Shown here: positions 21,631-24,951 of the stretch, in pieces
Numbering within the stretch: position 1 is the first letter of the stretch
Layout: every line of letters begins with the position of its first letter
DNA from: Cladosporium sp. IMV 00045
Taxonomy: Eukaryota; Ascomycota; Dothideomycetes; Cladosporiales; Cladosporiaceae
Assembly: GCA_001931905.2 (NCBI GenBank)
Contig: MSJI02000647.1
Span: forward strand, 83,718 to 108,668
DNA: 24,951 nucleotides
Direction of reading: 5' to 3'
Made by a program: the position numbers and the translations under genes
Notes under the pieces: model-generated
Database searches by the model: none
The model's input: only the letters and a program-made list of their open reading frames with translations
What the model was told of the DNA's origin: nothing

Positions 21631-22352
21631 GGGAACACACGGTAAACGGTAGTTTGCGGGACATGTTCGAGTCCTGAGCAAATGCGCCAGGCAGATGGAA
21701 AATAGTAGCTCAAAGTCTCATCTCCCAAGATGAGAAGCATCGCGTTCTATATGCCATGCCACCATGACACCCGCAAGTATCCAGCAACACAAGATGCAGA
21801 CACTACATGGTCATCAGGTAGACAGTACGAACGAAAGCTTCCGATGACATGGTGTACCGCCATGCTCAAAATGTCCGGTCAGCCGACGTCGCTCACAATT
21901 TACCGCCCTCCCAGAACCAGACTTGAGGGATTTTTTGTAAGCGACCTGCCTTTGGAGGATGATAATGTGGATGGCATCTCAACAGCTGACATCGGCTTTC
22001 CTTTGGAGGTCTAATTTCTTGTAGACTTTCTCCTCCACGTCGTGTGGAGTTGCCTTTAGAGCCCTAGTTTCGCCCATCACAAGGAATTGTGGATACCTGT
22101 AGCTTTATCGGAGTCTTGTCCATTGCGCGGGCACATCAGCTAAAGGAAATAGCGAGCGAGGAACAAGACATCGTATTTCTCAACCATCTTGTAAACGAAA
22201 TCGTCATCCGTCTATCGCTATTCGTTTAAAGAAAAATTGGTAGTGTGTGTTCATACTTTATCTTACACAGGCCTCATCATCATCTCGTTCGTTTCGGCAA
22301 CAATATCCTCATCAGCCTTTCAAGATACACTGGACATTGACCGCCAGCGACA
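21631..22352. promoter_or_regulatory. divergent promoter of aldehyde dehydrogenase and copper amine oxidase
   Basis: Both start codons face outward from this 722-bp stretch, so the two peroxisome-tagged enzymes probably share control. GATA-type sites occur at 21960-21965, 22105-22110, 22212-22217 and 22258-22263. An inverted repeat is at 22033-22049. No credible gene is present. Confidence 0.5.
22033..22049. repeat. inverted repeat CTCCAC-N5-GTGGAG
   Basis: Perfect 6-bp arms with spacer GTCGT, roughly in the middle of the divergent promoter between the dehydrogenase and the amine oxidase. It could be a regulator binding site; chance is not excluded. Confidence 0.35.
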
Positions 22353-24458
22353 ATGCATCCCTTCGATCCATTGGCTCCAGGTGAAATCTCACGGGCAGCT
22401 GAGATCGTTCGCCCACACTTCCCGCAAGAGCCCAACTTCCGCGTCATCACCCTTCAAGAACCGCCCAAGCAGCAAATGATCGTTTATCTCGACCAGGAGC
22501 ACAGCCGGAAAAAGGACAACAAAACCAAAGCTCCCACGCGCTGTGCCCGAGTCGAAGTCGTGGTCAAACTGCTTGAGGAGAAGAATGCTCTCTTCGAGCT
22601 ACTCGTAGATCTCGACAATGACAAAGTCATCGCGAAGCAGCACCATCGAGGCAAGCACTCGTACATTGATGCGGATTACATGCAGCGAGTCGAAGCTGCT
22701 TGTCTTGCAGACGAGGGAGTCCAGGAGCAGATTCGCGTGCTCGATCTTCCTCCTGGATCTTCTGTTGTTGTCGAGCCGTGGGCCTATGCCACTGATGGCG
22801 AGAATGACATGAGCCAGCGTTTGTCTATGGTGAGTGACTTTCATTACCTTCCGCTGTCAACCCAATCCTCACTGACTCTCACCTCCCAGTGCTGGTTCTA
22901 CCTCCGCCTGACGGAAAACAAAGACGCAAACTACTACGCCTACCCCCTCGACCTCTGCGCCGAAGTATCCGAGGACCTCATTGTCGTCAAGATCTACCGC
23001 CTTCCCACCACGCCCAACGAACGCATCAACCACTCCCAACGCCCCTTCGACAGACGACGAATCCACCCCACCCCCCTCAGCGAATACCACCCCTCCCTCC
23101 GTCCCAGCCCTCGCACGACCACCAAACCTTTCCAAGTCGTCCAACCCTCCGGCCCATCCTTCAGCGTCTCCGGCCAGCAAATCTCCTGGGAGAAATGGAC
23201 CTTCCGCCTCGGCTTCAACTACCGCGAAGGCCTGACCCTGCACGACATCCGCTACGACAACCGCAGCCTGTTCTACCGCCTCTCGCTGGCGGAAATGTTC
23301 GTGCCCTACGGCGACCCTCGCGCCCCGTACCCACGCAAAGCGGCCTTCGACCTGGGCAATGACGGCGCGGGAATCAACGCCAACAACCTCCGTCTCGGCT
23401 GCGACTGCTTGGGCACGATCAAGTACTTCGACGCGTGGCACAACGATTCCTCCGGCGCCCCCGTCCGCCTCCCAAACGTCGTCTGCTGCCACGAGCAGGA
23501 CGACGGCATTCTCTGGAAACACACGAATTTCCGCACGCGCAACGCCGTCGTCGCCCGCGCGCGCATCCTCGTCCTGCAGACCATCATCACCGTTTCGAAC
23601 TACGAGTACATCTTCGCCTTCCACTTCGGGCAGGACGCCTCTCTCAACTTCGAAGTCCGCGCCACGGGAATCCTCTCCACCGTCCCCTCAGCCCTCGAAC
23701 AGCAGGCTCAAACCCCCTACGGCACGCGCGTCGCCCCCGGCGTCCTCGCGCCGTACCACCAGCACCTCTTCAGCCTGCGCATCGATCCCGCGCTCGACGG
23801 GCACGCCAACAGCCTGGCTGTAGAAGAATCTCACGCCCTCCCCGTCGACGATCCGGAAGTGCATAACCCCTACGGCGTCGGCTACGCGACTTCCGCCAAG
23901 ATTGTAGAGCACGAAACCGGCCTCGACCTCGACATAGCGAAGAACAGAGTCTTCAAAATCATCAACGAGCGCACCATCAACCCCACCACCCGCACGCCCG
24001 TGGGCTTCAAACTCCTCCCCCACCCGAGCCAGCTGCTGCTCGCGCACCCGGAATCCTGGCACGCGAAGCGCTCGGAGTTCGCGAAGCACGCCGTTTGGGT
24101 CACGAGGTATGGCGATGACGAGAACTTTCCGGCGGGGAAGTATACGATGCAGTCGGGCGGAGGGGAGGGGATTGCGAGTGCGATTGCGAAGCGCCGGAAG
24201 GATGCTGGTGGAGATGGGGAGGGGACGAGGGTGAGGGATGAGGATATTGTGGTCTGGCATACGTTTGGTTTGACGCACAATCCGAGGATTGAAGACTTCC
24301 CTGTGCAACCGACGGAAAAATTGACGGTGGGGTTGACGCCGGTGAATTTCTTCTCTGGAAATCCTGGGCTGGATGTGAAGCCTTCGACGCAGGAGGAGAA
24401 TAGGAGCGTGTTGTACGATGAGGGACCGGACAAGGGTTGTTGTCAGGCGAAGCTGTAG
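22353..24458 (+). CDS. copper amine oxidase with C-terminal AKL peroxisomal signal
   Basis: Oxidatively deaminates a primary amine to an aldehyde, releasing ammonia and hydrogen peroxide. Exons 22353..22829 and 22890..24458 give 681 aa, normal for fungal members; the 60-nt intron (GTGAGT..CCCAG) is in frame and stop-free. Order: N2 and N3 domains (residues about 1-190), then the catalytic beta-sandwich. Key residues: catalytic base Asp313 in AAFDLGNDG, the self-processed topaquinone precursor Tyr397 in VSNYEY, copper ligands His449 and His451 in YHQHLF, and His622 in LTHNPRIEDFP. The protein ends in Ala-Lys-Leu, an accepted PTS1, and has no signal peptide, so peroxisomal location is likely. 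It is divergent from the SKL-tagged aldehyde dehydrogenase. Base composition shifts from C-rich in the first two thirds to G-rich after about 24100. The natural amine is unknown; monoamines and diamines are both possible. Confidence 0.95.
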   Translation: MHPFDPLAPGEISRAAEIVRPHFPQEPNFRVITLQEPPKQQMIVYLDQEHSRKKDNKTKAPTRCARVEVVVKLLEEKNALFELLVDLDNDKVIAKQHHRGKHSYIDADYMQRVEAACLADEGVQEQIRVLDLPPGSSVVVEPWAYATDGENDMSQRLSMVSDFHYLPLSTQSSLTLTSQCWFYLRLTENKDANYYAYPLDLCAEVSEDLIVVKIYRLPTTPNERINHSQRPFDRRRIHPTPLSEYHPSLRPSPRTTTKPFQVVQPSGPSFSVSGQQISWEKWTFRLGFNYREGLTLHDIRYDNRSLFYRLSLAEMFVPYGDPRAPYPRKAAFDLGNDGAGINANNLRLGCDCLGTIKYFDAWHNDSSGAPVRLPNVVCCHEQDDGILWKHTNFRTRNAVVARARILVLQTIITVSNYEYIFAFHFGQDASLNFEVRATGILSTVPSALEQQAQTPYGTRVAPGVLAPYHQHLFSLRIDPALDGHANSLAVEESHALPVDDPEVHNPYGVGYATSAKIVEHETGLDLDIAKNRVFKIINERTINPTTRTPVGFKLLPHPSQLLLAHPESWHAKRSEFAKHAVWVTRYGDDENFPAGKYTMQSGGGEGIASAIAKRRKDAGGDGEGTRVRDEDIVVWHTFGLTHNPRIEDFPVQPTEKLTVGLTPVNFFSGNPGLDVKPSTQEENRSVLYDEGPDKGCCQAKL

Positions 24459-24575
24459 GGAGTTGGGGTGGGAGACTGGGAGGAGCGTTGAAGAGAATCA
24501 AGCTGAACGGATAGATACTTGGGATAGAAAATGATTATGATTACGGTCGTGGCTCATGATATTCGTTCTGTCTCT
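24459..24575. other. short convergent 3' intergenic region
   Basis: Lies between the amine oxidase stop (+) and the stop of the partial minus-strand gene. Nothing further is visible. Confidence 0.5.
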
Positions 24576-24951
24576 CTAGCTCCTCCCAAGACCGCTTTCC
24601 TTCAAGATATTGGCGGCATCTTCTGCACTGTAACCGATGAAGACTGGTCCGGTAAAAACCATGCGGCTTTGCTCCCTTGAAGTTGTAGAACCAAAAGTTG
24701 CTGAGGCGGGTCCTGCTTTCGGTTTGGTATTGGCGGAGGTTGTCGCATCGATGAAGTTGACTCCTTCCATCACGGGTTTGTCCTTCATGATCGGTGCAAT
24801 AGGATCCTTCTCTCTGACGTCTTCCTTTGGAGATACCGGAGCTGTACCACTGACTTTCGCTGCCTGGTCGAAGCCGAATGGGCAACGTCCCTTACTTGCA
24901 ATCTTGCTTTCTCCTTTGTCGTTTCCTTGGATCTGTGATTCTGGTGCTTTC
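24576..24951 (-). CDS. 3' end of an unrecognised gene, 5' part beyond window
   Basis: A frame open from the window edge to a TAG at 24578..24576 encodes the last 124 residues of a protein. The first half is polar and Lys/Ser/Pro rich, with a short GRCPFGFD motif; the second half contains FTGPVFIGYSAEDAANILKE and ends GLGRS. I do not recognise the family. There is no peroxisomal tail, membrane span or known catalytic motif. An overlapping frame (24541-24885) is also open but has a less protein-like composition. An upstream intron could change the reading at the 5' side. Whether it belongs to the amine-catabolism block cannot be judged. Confidence 0.5.
   Translation of the reverse strand, partial: KAPESQIQGNDKGESKIASKGRCPFGFDQAAKVSGTAPVSPKEDVREKDPIAPIMKDKPVMEGVNFIDATTSANTKPKAGPASATFGSTTSREQSRMVFTGPVFIGYSAEDAANILKESGLGRS

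Noticed and set aside
22869..23624. 251-residue minus-strand frame rich in Val, Ala and Gly
   Set aside because: Antisense to the amine oxidase in its C-rich part, where few stop codons can occur on the opposite strand.
8632..24458. Recent transfer of the cluster from bacteria
   Set aside because: Most genes have several typical fungal introns and the transporters and regulator are fungal families; nothing in the sequence points to recent bacterial origin.

Overview
The window reads as nuclear DNA of a filamentous ascomycete (Pezizomycotina). Genes are split by short introns of about 48-67 nt with GT..AG ends and CTRAC-type branch points. It carries a fungal cell-wall alpha-1,3-glucan synthase, a Zn2Cys6/fungal-specific transcription factor and fungal-type permeases. 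A more exact placement (for example Dothideomycetes) would be a guess. I see no tRNA, rRNA, transposon or CRISPR array.

Layout: (1) 1-4927 (+), the C-terminal two thirds of an alpha-1,3-glucan synthase. (2) 6002-7540 (+), a secreted histidine acid phosphatase family protein with four exons, one of only 13 nt. (3) From 8632 to 24458, seven genes that look like one catabolic block: an ACS/Dal5-type MFS transporter (+), an M24 'pita-bread' hydrolase lacking its metal ligands (-), a YAT-type amino-acid permease (+, sharing a divergent promoter with the hydrolase), a Zn2Cys6 regulator (-), an M20 ArgE/DapE-type deacylase (-), an aldehyde dehydrogenase of the succinate-semialdehyde type (-), and a copper amine oxidase (+, sharing a divergent promoter with the dehydrogenase). 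(4) 24576-24951 (-), the 3' end of an unrecognised gene.

How the genes may work together: the two transporters import a nitrogenous compound. The M24 enzyme opens or hydrolyses a C-N bond, the M20 enzyme removes an N-acyl group, the amine oxidase converts a primary amine to an aldehyde, and the dehydrogenase oxidises that aldehyde to an acid. The amine oxidase ends in AKL and the dehydrogenase in SKL, both peroxisomal import signals, so the last two steps are probably peroxisomal. The order M24 hydrolase, deacylase, amine removal, semialdehyde dehydrogenase parallels the bacterial ectoine degradation route (DoeA/EutD, DoeB/EutE, DoeD, DoeC), with the oxidase in place of the transaminase. A fungal pathway for ectoine or a similar N-acyl-diamine solute is therefore the most interesting hypothesis here. 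The gene families and splice models are well supported; the substrate is inference.
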